This document shows positions 9,164-19,300 of a DNA stretch of 64,000 nucleotides, piece after piece; the stretch's first letter is position 1, and each line of letters opens with the position of its first letter. The notes under the pieces were generated by a model. The model was not told the DNA's origin and did no database searches. It saw only the letters and a program-made list of their open reading frames with translations. Source of the stretch: Amycolatopsis vastitatis (GTDB lineage Bacteria > Actinomycetota > Actinomycetes > Mycobacteriales > Pseudonocardiaceae); NCBI RefSeq assembly GCF_002234595.1, contig NZ_NMUL01000016.1, forward strand, positions 248,001-312,000, read 5' to 3'. A program made the translations under genes and the position numbers.

Positions 9164-9392
9164 CCAGAACCCTTACGCCTACGACAACGCGACGGAAACC
9201 CAGCCCGCCAAGCACGGCGTGGACGTCTTCACGCTGATCATCGGAGTCGCGACGCTGCTGGTGTCGGCCTACGTCCTCTCGGACGGCGCGAGCTGGCTCC
9301 CGCAGTTCGACTTCCGCTGGGTGGTCGCCGGCGGCGCGGTGTTCGTGGGGCTGCTGCTCCTCGGCGCGTCGTTCGGCAAGCGCCGCCGCTGA
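9156..9392 (+). CDS. Small two-span membrane protein
   Basis: A 78-residue protein with a polar N-terminus and two hydrophobic segments (TLIIGVATLLVSAYVL and WVVAGGAVFVGLLLLGA), ending in a basic KRRR. It starts with GTG inside the end of the PspC gene (8-bp overlap), so translation is probably coupled. Function unknown; likely an accessory membrane subunit of the PspC protein. Confidence 0.75.
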   Translation: MADQNPYAYDNATETQPAKHGVDVFTLIIGVATLLVSAYVLSDGASWLPQFDFRWVVAGGAVFVGLLLLGASFGKRRR

Positions 9393-9397
9393 AAAGC

Positions 9398-9433
9398 ACT
9401 CGAGGCCCCGGATCCCACGCCGGGGCCTCGAGT
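9398..9433. terminator. Bidirectional hairpin terminator
   Basis: A perfect 14-bp inverted repeat (ACTCGAGGCCCCGG and its complement) with an 8-nt loop. It lies between the convergent ends of the small membrane gene and guaA. Confidence 0.8.
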
Positions 9434-9459
9434 CCTGTCTGTGTCCTCTTCGGGGGGGA

Positions 9460-11016
<1,557 letters not shown>

Positions 11017-11123
11017 CTGGCGACCTCCTGCGACGGTGGGATAGGCCTCCATCGTCCCAGGTGGGCCGGGCCACCCGGGATTCAGGGCCGGTGCTGTCCT
11101 CGATCCGGCCTACGGTGCGCGGT

Positions 11124-11669
11124 ATGGCTGTGAACTGGACGAAGGAACTGACCGATCAGCTCGACTTCCACTGGCGGGTGCACACGCGCCCGAAGCTCGA
11201 GGGACTCACCGACGACGAGTACTTCTGGGAGCCGGTCGCGGGCTGCTGGACCGTGCGCCCGCGCAAGTCGGACGACGAACCCGGGACGGGCCCGTTCACC
11301 ATCGACTTCGCGTTCCCGGAGCCGACGCCGCCGCCGGTGACGACGATCGCCTGGCGGCTCGGCCACATCCTGGTCGGGGTGCTGGGCATGCGGACGGCTT
11401 CGCACTTCGGCGGCCCGCCGATGACCTACGACGACTACCCGTACCCCGGGACGGCCGCCGAGGCGCTGTCTCTCCTCGACGAGCACTACGTCCGCTGGAT
11501 CGAGGGTGTCCGGTCACTCGACGACGACGGCCTCGCCCGGGCGTGCGGCCCCGCCGAGGGCCCGTACGCGAAGGAGTCGATGGCGACGCTGGTGCTGCAC
11601 ATCAGCCGGGAGATGATCCACCACTGCGCCGAAGTCCTACTGCTGCGCGACCTCTACCGGAGCCGGTAG
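11124..11669 (+). CDS. DinB-superfamily protein
   Basis: A 181-residue four-helix-bundle protein of the DinB/YfiT type: N-terminal LDFHWRVHTRPKLEGLTDDE, central WRLGHILVGVLGMR with a conserved His, and C-terminal ISREMIHHCAEVLLLRDLY with a His pair. The three spaced histidines would form the family's metal site. Many actinobacterial members are mycothiol-dependent transferases, but the substrate is unknown. It overlaps the convergent rhomboid-like gene by 33 bp at the 3' end. Confidence 0.85.
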   Translation: MAVNWTKELTDQLDFHWRVHTRPKLEGLTDDEYFWEPVAGCWTVRPRKSDDEPGTGPFTIDFAFPEPTPPPVTTIAWRLGHILVGVLGMRTASHFGGPPMTYDDYPYPGTAAEALSLLDEHYVRWIEGVRSLDDDGLARACGPAEGPYAKESMATLVLHISREMIHHCAEVLLLRDLYRSR

Positions 11670-12254
11670 CAGCAGGAAGCCCAGGGCCAGGCCGAGCAGC
11701 GCCGGAAGGCCGTGGTTGTCGTGCGCGAGCGTGCCGGCCACGGCCAGGACCGGCACCGCGAAGGCCATGATCCGGAACCGCACCGGCAGCTCCACGCCGT
11801 AGCGGCGCGAAGCCACCATGGCCACGGCCGTCAGCGCGCCCAGCAGACCGGCGACGCACATCGAGTTGCCCGCGCCGACCGGGTTGAGCCAGACATAGCT
11901 CACGAACTGGCCGAACAGGCCGCAGCCGAAGTAGAGCAGCAGCCAGCGGGCCCGGCCGAACACGCGCTCGGCGAACGCGCCCACCACGGCCAGGGTGAGC
12001 AGGTTGAACACCAGGCCCATGGCCCGGCCGTCCTGGAAGAACATGCCCGTGACCAGCCGGTACCACTCCCCCGCCTCGATGCGCGCCGCATCGCGGTTCA
12101 TGGCGTCGTACAGCGGCGGGTGCACCAGCTGCGCGACGCCGCACGCCAGCGTCACCGCGAACACCACCGCGGTCAGCACGGGACGACCGGGCCCGGTGGC
12201 GATCCGGTCGAAGAACGCCACGAACGGGTTGCGGGCTGCGGCTGGTGTCGTCAT
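11637..12254 (-). CDS. Rhomboid-like membrane protein, possibly a weak or inactive protease
   Basis: A 205-residue protein with about six membrane helices. The rhomboid layout is recognisable: EWYRLVTGMFFQDG before helix 2, FNLLTL with the helix-2 Asn, the serine helix GAGNSMCVAGLLGAL, and the helix-6 segment DNHGLPALLGLALG supplying a candidate catalytic His. The usual GASG around the nucleophile is GNSM, and the helix-2 His is Gln, so activity is uncertain. The 3' end runs 33 bp into the DinB gene on the other strand. Confidence 0.65.
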   Translation of the reverse strand: MTTPAAARNPFVAFFDRIATGPGRPVLTAVVFAVTLACGVAQLVHPPLYDAMNRDAARIEAGEWYRLVTGMFFQDGRAMGLVFNLLTLAVVGAFAERVFGRARWLLLYFGCGLFGQFVSYVWLNPVGAGNSMCVAGLLGALTAVAMVASRRYGVELPVRFRIMAFAVPVLAVAGTLAHDNHGLPALLGLALGFLLLPAPVEVAQQ

Positions 12255-12374
12255 GACCGAAAATCTAGGGGCGCCGAGGCCGCCGGACCCCCGCCGTTTG
12301 TCACGAGAACCACAAGCAGGAATGCCATTCCCTCGCCGCCGGTCTTACTTAGGGAAGCTAACGAAAGGACTTGC

Positions 12375-13409
12375 ATGCGAGCGACAGTCATCTACGGCGC
12401 CGGCGACGTGCGGGTGGAGACCGTCCCCGACCCGAAGCTGGTCGAGCCGGCCGACGTCATCCTGCGGGTCGTCCGGTCCTGCATCTGCGGCAGTGACCTC
12501 TGGCCGTACGCCGACATGGCACCGAGCGAACACGGCCGCCGCATCGGGCACGAGTTCCTCGGGATCGTCGAGGAGACCGGCGCGGACGTCGTCACCGTCA
12601 AGAAGGGCGACCTCGTCATCGCGCCCTTCGTCTACTCCGACAACACCTGCCAGTTCTGCCGCGAAGGCCTCCAGACGTCGTGCCTGCACGGCGGGTTCTG
12701 GGGTGCGAAGGGCGTCGACGGCGGCCAGGGCGAAGCCGTGCGCGTGCCGCAGGCCGACGGCACGCTGGTCAAGGTGCCGCACACCGAGGACGACGCGCTG
12801 CTCGCGTCGCTGCTGACGCTGTCGGACGTCTTCCCGACCGGCCACCACGCCGCGACGAAGGCGCGCGTGCGCGAGGGCCAGAACGTCACCGTGATCGGCG
12901 ACGGCGCCGTCGGTCTCTCCGCCGTGCTCGCGGCGAAGCGGCTGGGCGCCGCGCGGATCGTCCTCATGGGACGCCACCAGGCGCGGACCGACCTCGGCCG
13001 CGAGTTCGGCGCCACCGACGTCGTCGCCGAACGCGGCGAAGAGGGCATCGCGAAGGTCCGCGAGCTGACGAACGGGGAAGGCACGCACGCCGTCCTCGAG
13101 TGTGTCGGCACGAAACCCGCCTTCGAGATGGCCGTCGGGGTCGTGCGCGCGGGCGGCGCGGTCAGCCGCGTCGGCGTTCCGCAGTACGAAGAGGGCCCGA
13201 TCGGCCCGGCGCTGTTCCGGCGCAACATCACCGTCACCGGCGGCGTCGCCCCGGCCCGGCACTACATCCCGGAGCTGCTGCCGGACGTCCTCGACGGCAA
13301 GTACCAGCCCGGCAAGGTCTTCGACCGGACCATCGACGTCGAAGCCGTGCCGGACGGCTACCGCGCGATGGCGGACCGCGAAGCGCTGAAGGTGCTCATC
13401 AAGCCGTGA
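12375..13409 (+). CDS. Zinc-dependent alcohol dehydrogenase family protein
   Basis: A 344-residue medium-chain dehydrogenase/reductase. The catalytic-zinc Cys is in CICGSDLWPY, the GHE motif in RIGHEFLGIVEE, structural zinc ligands in NTCQFCREGLQTSC, and the NAD(P)-binding turn in VIGDGAVGLSAVLAAKRLGA. ATG follows GAAAGGAC. The next gene, 56 bp downstream on the same strand, is an aldehyde dehydrogenase, so the pair could oxidise an alcohol through the aldehyde to the acid (inference). The upstream gap holds an AT-rich TTAG-N5-CTAA element about 20 bp before the start, possibly an operator. Confidence 0.92.
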   Translation: MRATVIYGAGDVRVETVPDPKLVEPADVILRVVRSCICGSDLWPYADMAPSEHGRRIGHEFLGIVEETGADVVTVKKGDLVIAPFVYSDNTCQFCREGLQTSCLHGGFWGAKGVDGGQGEAVRVPQADGTLVKVPHTEDDALLASLLTLSDVFPTGHHAATKARVREGQNVTVIGDGAVGLSAVLAAKRLGAARIVLMGRHQARTDLGREFGATDVVAERGEEGIAKVRELTNGEGTHAVLECVGTKPAFEMAVGVVRAGGAVSRVGVPQYEEGPIGPALFRRNITVTGGVAPARHYIPELLPDVLDGKYQPGKVFDRTIDVEAVPDGYRAMADREALKVLIKP

Positions 13410-13465
13410 CCCGTCCGGGTGGGGGTACGACACCGCGTGCCCCCACCCGGATTACGTTGGTACGC

Positions 13466-14911
13466 ATGGACATGATCACCCCCGAGCCGCGGCCCGCCTG
13501 GATCGCCGGCCGCGCCGAGCCGGGCGCCACCACCCTCGTCGTGCACCACCCGTACGACGGCAGCGAGGTCGCCACGGTCGCCGTGCCCGGGCCGGAGCAG
13601 GTCGAACGCGCGGTCGCCGCCGCGGCGGCCGTCGCCAAGGAGTTCCGGCGCACTCCCGCGCACGTCCGCGCGGGGGCGCTCGAGCACGTCTCGCGAGGGC
13701 TCGCCGCGCGCGCCGAGGAGATCGCCGAGGTGATCACCGCCGAGAACGGCAAGCCGCTCAAATGGGCGGAAGCCGAGGTGAAGCGGGCGGTGTCGGTGTT
13801 CCGCATCGCCGCCGAGGAGGCCCGCCGCTTCACCGGCGACGTCCAACGCCTCGACACCGACCCCGCGGGCGAGGCGCGGCTGGCGCTCACCCGCCGCGTC
13901 CCGCGCGGGCCGGTGCTGGGCATCGCGCCGTTCAACTTCCCGCTCAACCTGGTGGCACACAAGGTCGCGCCGTCGCTGGCGATCGGCGCGCCGATCATCG
14001 TGAAACCCGCGCCGCGGACGCCGTTGTCGGCGTTGGTCCTCGGCGAAATCCTGGCCGAGACGGACCTGCCGGACGGCGCGTTTTCCGTGCTGCCGCTGGG
14101 AAACGAAGAAACCCAGGCCCTCGTCGCCGACCCGAGGCTGCCCGTCGTGTCGTTCACCGGCTCCGGCCCGGTCGGCTGGTCGCTCAAGGACGCCGCCCCG
14201 CGCAAGCACGTCGTCCTGGAGCTCGGCGGCAACGCGGCGGCCGTCGTGCTGCGCGACTGGCCCGACCCCGAAGGCGCCGCGCACCGGATCGCCACCTTCG
14301 GCAACTACCAGGCCGGCCAGTCCTGCATCGCGGTGCAGCGGGTGATCGTCGACGCCGCCGTGGCCGAGGAGTTCGTGCCCGCCCTGCTGGAAGCCGTCGA
14401 GGCGCAGCGGACCGGCGACCCGTACGACCGCAACACCGACGTCGGCCCGGTGGTCGACGAAGCCGCCGCCGAGCGGATCGTCGCGTGGATCGACGAGGCC
14501 GTCTCGGCGGGCGCGAAGCTGCTCACCGGCGGGACCCGCGAGGGCGCGACCGTCGCCCCGACCCTGCTCACCGACGTCCCGCCGGACACCAAGGCCTGGA
14601 ACGAGGAGATCTTCGGCCCGGTGCTCGCGGTGTCCGTTGTGGACGGAGTGGACGAGGCCTTCCGCTCGGTCAACGAATCCGCGTACGGGCTGCAGGCCGG
14701 CGTCTTCACCACCGACGTCCAGCTGGCGTTCCACGCGTCGGCCGAACTGGAGGTCGGCGGCGTGATCATCGGTGACGTCCCGTCCTACCGCGCCGACCAG
14801 ATGCCCTACGGCGGCGTCAAGGGCTCCGGCGTCGGCCGCGAAGGCGTCCTGGCCGCGATGCACGACCTGACGGAGGAACGCGTCACGGTCTTCACCGGCA
14901 TCGATCTCTAA
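13466..14911 (+). CDS. NAD(P)-dependent aldehyde dehydrogenase
   Basis: A 481-residue aldehyde dehydrogenase family member, slightly short for the family (about 480-500). Landmarks: IAPFNFPLNL, cofactor Lys in IIVKPAPRTPLSA, SFTGSGPVGW, general base Glu in VLELGGNAA, and nucleophile Cys287 in AGQSCIAV. It resembles the lactaldehyde/succinate-semialdehyde branch, but the substrate is not determinable. Located directly after the zinc alcohol dehydrogenase gene. Its stop overlaps the convergent oxidase gene by 4 bp. Confidence 0.93.
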   Translation: MDMITPEPRPAWIAGRAEPGATTLVVHHPYDGSEVATVAVPGPEQVERAVAAAAAVAKEFRRTPAHVRAGALEHVSRGLAARAEEIAEVITAENGKPLKWAEAEVKRAVSVFRIAAEEARRFTGDVQRLDTDPAGEARLALTRRVPRGPVLGIAPFNFPLNLVAHKVAPSLAIGAPIIVKPAPRTPLSALVLGEILAETDLPDGAFSVLPLGNEETQALVADPRLPVVSFTGSGPVGWSLKDAAPRKHVVLELGGNAAAVVLRDWPDPEGAAHRIATFGNYQAGQSCIAVQRVIVDAAVAEEFVPALLEAVEAQRTGDPYDRNTDVGPVVDEAAAERIVAWIDEAVSAGAKLLTGGTREGATVAPTLLTDVPPDTKAWNEEIFGPVLAVSVVDGVDEAFRSVNESAYGLQAGVFTTDVQLAFHASAELEVGGVIIGDVPSYRADQMPYGGVKGSGVGREGVLAAMHDLTEERVTVFTGIDL

Positions 14912-16428
14912 CTGACGACGCCCTGCCCGAACCGGAAGACGTTGAAGGGGTCGTACTTCTTCGCGACGTCCTGAAGCCGCTTCGCGTTGTCGCCGTAGTA
15001 GGCGGTCTTCCAGTCGGGCAGGGCCGGGTCGATGTAGTTGACGTACCCGCCGCCCGCGCCGGCCGCGGCGAGGCCCGCGACGACGTCGGCGACCGACTGG
15101 GCCGCCTTGTCCCGGTCCTTCGCCGTCGCCTCGGTGTAGACCTGCACGCTCGCCAGCGCGTCGCGGTGCCAGAACGCCGTCGCGTCCTTCGCCAGCTCGC
15201 CGACCTTGCCGCCGAGGCCGTCGATCAGCAGGTCGGTGCCGGTGCGGCCGTCGGCCAGCGCGACGACTTTCTCCGCGTCGACCGGGGTCGTGATGATCCG
15301 CGACGACCCCACGAACCCCTGCCGGTCCGAACCGCCCTCGAAGAACTTCATGGCGCCGAGGAAGTCGAGGCTGCGCACGGTGCGCTGCGACGGCCGCGCA
15401 CCCGAGTTCGTGATCAGGTTGTTGAGCAGCGTGTTCAGCCCGGCGGTCCCGCCGACGTAGCACCCGCTCACGCGGCACTGCACCGGCGACCCGCCCGAGA
15501 GCACCAGGTTGGCCCACAGCTCCCGCGGCATCGCGGCGATCCACTGCTGCCACGCGGTGAGCACGCCGGCCGCGGCCCCGGCCGGGAAGCGCAGCGTGAA
15601 CACCGTCAGGTCCGGCGCCGGATCGGTGTCGAAGGTGAACTCGGTGACGATGCCGAAGTTGCCGCCGCCCCCGCCGCGCAGCGCCCAGTACAGGTCCGGC
15701 TCGGAGTCCGCGGACGCGGTGAGCAGCCGGCCGTCGGCCGTGACGACCTTCGCGGAGCTCAGGTGGTCGCAGGTCAGGCCGTAGTTGCGGGCGAGCACGC
15801 CGATGCCGCCGCCCAGGGTCAGCCCGGCGATCCCGACCGTCGGGCAGGACCCGGCGGGCAACGCGCGCCCGGCTCGCCCGAGCGCGGCGTAGACGTCCTT
15901 CAGCTTCGCGCCGGCGCCGATCACGGCCTTGCCGCCCTCGACCTCGATCTTGTTCAGCGCGGCGAGGTCGATGACCAGGCCGCCCTGCGGCACCGAGTAG
16001 CCGGCGTAGCTGTGGCCGCCGCTGCGGGCGGCGAGGGTCACGCGCCCAGCGGCGGCCCGGACGCAGGCCTGGACGTCCTGGACGGAGGCCGCCGTCGCGA
16101 CGGCCACGGGGTTGTTGGCGTCGAAGAGCGGGTTGAACGCGAGCTTGGCGATGTCGTAGCCGTCGGTGCCCGGGCGCAGCAGGTTGCCGGTCAGCTGGCC
16201 GCGCAGGTCATCCCAGTTCGGCGGCCCGGTGGGCAGCCGGCTGGTGGGCGGGGCAGACAGCGTCGGCGCGGTCGGGCCGGTCGACGCGACGGGGGCCGAC
16301 GGGCCGTCCGGCGCGCACGCGGCGACGACGGCACCGGCCGCCGAAACGCCCGCGAGCCGCAGGAACGTCCGCCTGTCCACATCCACATGGTGGTGGACGT
16401 GCGGCCGTTCGGCGGGTTGCTCGGCCAC
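14908..16428 (-). CDS. Tat-exported lipoprotein FAD-linked oxidase (berberine-bridge type)
   Basis: A 506-residue oxidoreductase. The N-terminus carries a twin-arginine signal (DRRTFLRLAG) whose hydrophobic stretch ends at a lipobox VAAC, so the folded flavoprotein is probably exported and lipid-anchored. The FAD-binding PCMH domain has AARSGGHSYAGYS (the His used for covalent FAD attachment) and GLTLGGGIGVLARNYG; the C-terminal BBE segment (YYGDNAKRLQDVAKKYDP) is complete. The CxxG second flavin-attachment site is replaced by SCPTVGIAG. Substrate unknown (sugars, alkaloids and polyketides are all used by the family). Confidence 0.92.
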   Translation of the reverse strand: MAEQPAERPHVHHHVDVDRRTFLRLAGVSAAGAVVAACAPDGPSAPVASTGPTAPTLSAPPTSRLPTGPPNWDDLRGQLTGNLLRPGTDGYDIAKLAFNPLFDANNPVAVATAASVQDVQACVRAAAGRVTLAARSGGHSYAGYSVPQGGLVIDLAALNKIEVEGGKAVIGAGAKLKDVYAALGRAGRALPAGSCPTVGIAGLTLGGGIGVLARNYGLTCDHLSSAKVVTADGRLLTASADSEPDLYWALRGGGGGNFGIVTEFTFDTDPAPDLTVFTLRFPAGAAAGVLTAWQQWIAAMPRELWANLVLSGGSPVQCRVSGCYVGGTAGLNTLLNNLITNSGARPSQRTVRSLDFLGAMKFFEGGSDRQGFVGSSRIITTPVDAEKVVALADGRTGTDLLIDGLGGKVGELAKDATAFWHRDALASVQVYTEATAKDRDKAAQSVADVVAGLAAAGAGGGYVNYIDPALPDWKTAYYGDNAKRLQDVAKKYDPFNVFRFGQGVVS

Positions 16429-16515
16429 GGCTCAGCCCCACCTGCTCATGCTGTCCACATCGGACTCCTCGTACCGGGGACGCCCAGTCTAGAGCGGACG
16501 CGGGACGCGCGCGCC

Positions 16516-17223
16516 TCACGACCAGGCGGGGAGCCTCGGCACGTCGCCGTCGAGGGCCGAGCCGTCGGACCGTCCGCTGAGCCAGGCCAGCAGCTCCCCG
16601 CAGGAGCCCGTCACCGTCGCGCCCGGGGCGGCGCCCATCGTCCACTCGAACTCCCCGGCGACCAGGCGGAGTGCCGGGAGGTGCGCGCTCCGGGACGTGA
16701 CGGCGTGCTGGACGACGTCCTCGGCGAGCGGGCCGAGCAGCCCGAGCACGCGGTCGAGGTCGTAGCCGAGGTCGAGGTCGGCGAGGTGGATGGCCAGCTC
16801 GGACAGCCGCATCCGCGCCACGACGGCCCCGGTGACCGGCGCGCCCCGCCGGTTGCGGGCCTCCCGCGCCCAGGCGTCGTCCGGCATGGCTTCGGCGTAC
16901 TCGGCGAACCGCGCGGCCGACGCGACGACGTCGGCGAGGAGGTCGGCGGCCGGGTGCCGCGCGCCGGCGTCGATGTCGGCGTCGCGGGCCTCCTCACTGC
17001 GGTACATCGGGGTCTCGACGCCGGTGTTCGCCCAGATCAGCAGGTTGCGCAGGCCGTCGGCGTTGCGAGCGACGTGCGCCAGGACGTGCGCGCGCGACCA
17101 GCCGGGCAACGCACTGGGGGCGCGCAGCTCGGGTTCGCCGAGGCCACCGACCGCCCGCGCCCATTCGTCGTCGAGCTTCCTGATCCCGTCGAGGAGCGCG
17201 TGCGCCTTCTCCGATGCCGTCAC
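16516..17223 (-). CDS. Mycothiol-dependent maleylpyruvate isomerase family protein
   Basis: A 235-residue protein of the TIGR03083 type. The DinB-like metal triad is visible as His50 (HVLAHVARN), Glu142 and His146 (LSELAIHLADLDLG), matching the zinc site of maleylpyruvate isomerase. A C-terminal SCP2-like region includes GEFEWTMG and LLAWLSGR. Mycothiol is the actinobacterial glutathione substitute. The true substrate is uncertain, as most members are not on a gentisate pathway and no such genes are nearby. It lies 10 bp downstream of the GMC oxidase gene and is probably co-transcribed with it. Confidence 0.88.
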   Translation of the reverse strand: MTASEKAHALLDGIRKLDDEWARAVGGLGEPELRAPSALPGWSRAHVLAHVARNADGLRNLLIWANTGVETPMYRSEEARDADIDAGARHPAADLLADVVASAARFAEYAEAMPDDAWAREARNRRGAPVTGAVVARMRLSELAIHLADLDLGYDLDRVLGLLGPLAEDVVQHAVTSRSAHLPALRLVAGEFEWTMGAAPGATVTGSCGELLAWLSGRSDGSALDGDVPRLPAWS

Positions 17224-17233
17224 GGTCCCGAGT

Positions 17234-18940
17234 CTAGGACCGCCGCAGCGCGGCGGGAGCCCCCGCGGGAACGGCCGGGTTCTTCGGCGCCACCGGCTCC
17301 ACGCGGGCGTACGGCGCGTCCTGCGCCGGCCGCGGGTCCGCCTCCCCCTTGTTCGGCCAGAAGGAGAACGCGCGCTCGGCCTGGGCGGTGATGGTCAGCG
17401 ACGGGTTCACGCCGAGGTTGGCGGTGATCGCCGCGCCGTCCACGACCGACAGCCCGGGGTAGCCGAACACGCGGTGGTACGGGTCGATGACGCCTTCGCC
17501 GTCGGTGGCGCCGATCGGGACGCCGCCGATGAAGTGCGCGGTCAGCGGGATGTCGAAGATCTCGCCCCAGGTGCCGCCGGCGATGCCGCCGATGTGCTCG
17601 GCAGCTCGGAAGTTCGCCTCGTGCCCGGCCCGGATGAAACTCGGGTTCGGCTCGCCGTGGCCCTGCTTCGACGTGTACTTGCGACGGCCGAAGAGGCCGC
17701 GCCGCGTGTACGTGGTGATCGAGTTGTCGAGGCTCTGCATCACCAGCAGGATCACCGTGCGCTCGCTCCAGCGGTAGCCGTTGAGCATCCGCGCCGACTG
17801 CAGCGGGTGCTTCAGCAGGAACCGCGCGAGCTGCTGCCAGCGTGGCACCGGCGAGGAGCCGTCGGTGGCGATGGTCTGCAGCAGGCTCATGGCGTTGCTG
17901 CCCTTGCCGTAGCGGACCGGCTCGATGTGGGTGTTCTCGTCCGGGTGGATCGACGAGGTGATCGCGACGCCGCGGCTGAAGTCGCGGCTCTCGTCGACCT
18001 CGGTGCGGGCGGCGCCGATGATGGCCTCGGAGTTGGTGCGCGTCAGCTCGCCGAGCCGGCGCGACAGCTTCGGCAGCCGTCCGGTGTCCTTCATCCGGTG
18101 CAGCAGGTTCTGGGTGCCCCAGGTCCCGGCGGCGAAGACGACCTTCTCGGCGGTGATGGTGGTCCGGAACCGCTTCGACGTCGTCCCGGTCTTCTTCAGA
18201 CTGACCTCGTAGCCGCCGTCGACCGGCGTCACCGCGGTCACCGTGGTGAGCGGGATGACCTTCGCGCCGTCTTGCTCGGCGAGGTAGAGGTAGTTCTTGA
18301 CCAGCGTGTTCTTCGCGCCGACGCGGCAGCCGGTCATGCAGGAGCCGCATTCGGTGCAGCCGGTGCGGTCGGGCCCGGCACCGCCGAAGTACGGGTCCTT
18401 CGCACGCTCGCCCGGCTTGCCGAAGTAGACGCCGACGGGCGTCGGGTGGAAGGAATCGGCGACCCCCATGTCCTTCGCGACGTCGCGCATCACGACGTCC
18501 GACGGGGTCACGGTCGGGTTCGTGACGACGCCGAGCATGCGGCTCGCCTGGTCGTAGTGCGGAGCGAGCTCGGACTCCCAGTCGGTGATGTGCGCCCACT
18601 GCCGGTCGGTGTAGAACGGCTTGAGCGGCCGGTACAGCGTGTTCGCGTAGACGAGCGAACCACCGCCGACCCCGGCGCCCGCCAACACCATGACGTCGTT
18701 GAGCATGTGGATGCGCTGGATGCCGTAGCAGCCGACCTGCGGCGCCCAGAGGTAGCGCTTGAGGTCCCACGACGTCTTCGCGAACTCGTCGTCGGCGAAC
18801 CGGCGGCCCGCCTCGACGACGGCTACCCGGTAGCCCTTCTCGGTGAGGCGCAGCGCCGCGACGCTGCCGCCGAACCCCGACCCCACCACGACGACGTCGT
18901 AGTCGGGGCCACCCGCACTGGTGGTGTTACTGGCAGTCAC
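17234..18940 (-). CDS. GMC oxidoreductase, ChoD (cholesterol oxidase)-like, with a four-Cys cluster
   Basis: A 568-residue FAD enzyme. The Rossmann motif VVGSGFGGSVAALRL is at residues 18-32, a second GMC signature is GAGVGGGSLVYAN, and the C-terminal substrate/FAD part has FIGGVPIGATD and GLSVVDGAAITANLGVNPSLT with the active-site His/Asn region. Cys195, Cys198, Cys201 and Cys205 have the CX2CX2CX3C spacing of a ferredoxin-type iron-sulphur site. A homologue sits next to guaB3 in M. tuberculosis (ChoD), so this is probably the orthologue; that protein's sterol activity is itself debated. No signal peptide is seen. Divergent from the DUF397 gene. Confidence 0.9.
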   Translation of the reverse strand: MTASNTTSAGGPDYDVVVVGSGFGGSVAALRLTEKGYRVAVVEAGRRFADDEFAKTSWDLKRYLWAPQVGCYGIQRIHMLNDVMVLAGAGVGGGSLVYANTLYRPLKPFYTDRQWAHITDWESELAPHYDQASRMLGVVTNPTVTPSDVVMRDVAKDMGVADSFHPTPVGVYFGKPGERAKDPYFGGAGPDRTGCTECGSCMTGCRVGAKNTLVKNYLYLAEQDGAKVIPLTTVTAVTPVDGGYEVSLKKTGTTSKRFRTTITAEKVVFAAGTWGTQNLLHRMKDTGRLPKLSRRLGELTRTNSEAIIGAARTEVDESRDFSRGVAITSSIHPDENTHIEPVRYGKGSNAMSLLQTIATDGSSPVPRWQQLARFLLKHPLQSARMLNGYRWSERTVILLVMQSLDNSITTYTRRGLFGRRKYTSKQGHGEPNPSFIRAGHEANFRAAEHIGGIAGGTWGEIFDIPLTAHFIGGVPIGATDGEGVIDPYHRVFGYPGLSVVDGAAITANLGVNPSLTITAQAERAFSFWPNKGEADPRPAQDAPYARVEPVAPKNPAVPAGAPAALRRS

Positions 18941-19105
18941 ACCTTGAGAGTAACTCCGGTGCCGCGTTCTGACCAGAGGTAAGTTACCCGCCAGTCACCC
19001 TTCCGGACTCTTCTCACCCGGTGATCGTGGGTATCAAACTGGATGCTCGATGTTCACGTCGGCGAGACCCGCCGGGCGGGACACGATCTCCGGGAGGGGA
19101 CCACG

Positions 19106-19300
19106 ATGGGCTCCCAGAAGCTGACCGGTTGGCGCAAGTCGAGCCACAGCCACTTCGAAGAGAACGCCTGCGTCGAGATCGGCGCCGGCCAGGGCGTGGT
19201 CGGAGTGCGGGACACCAAGCAACGCGCGCCCCGCTCCGTCCTCGTCTACTCCGCGGGCGCCTTCGCGGCGTTCCTCGCACACCTCACCGGCGAACGGTGA
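19106..19300 (+). CDS. DUF397 small protein
   Basis: A 64-residue DUF397 protein: WRKSSHS near the N-terminus, ENACVEIG, VGVRDTKQR and a C-terminal FAAFLAHL. The start is taken at MGSQKLTG, preceded by GGGAGGGGA. DUF397 genes usually sit beside an XRE-type helix-turn-helix regulator and act as its small partner or antitoxin-like modulator; none is adjacent here. The last 17 bp overlap the 3' end of guaB3 on the other strand. Confidence 0.85.
   Translation: MGSQKLTGWRKSSHSHFEENACVEIGAGQGVVGVRDTKQRAPRSVLVYSAGAFAAFLAHLTGER

Noticed and set aside
12340..12374. Possible iron box (IdeR/DmdR type) before the zinc alcohol dehydrogenase
   Set aside because: The TTAG/CTAA half-sites are there, but only about 11 of 19 positions match the iron-box consensus and nothing nearby relates to iron.
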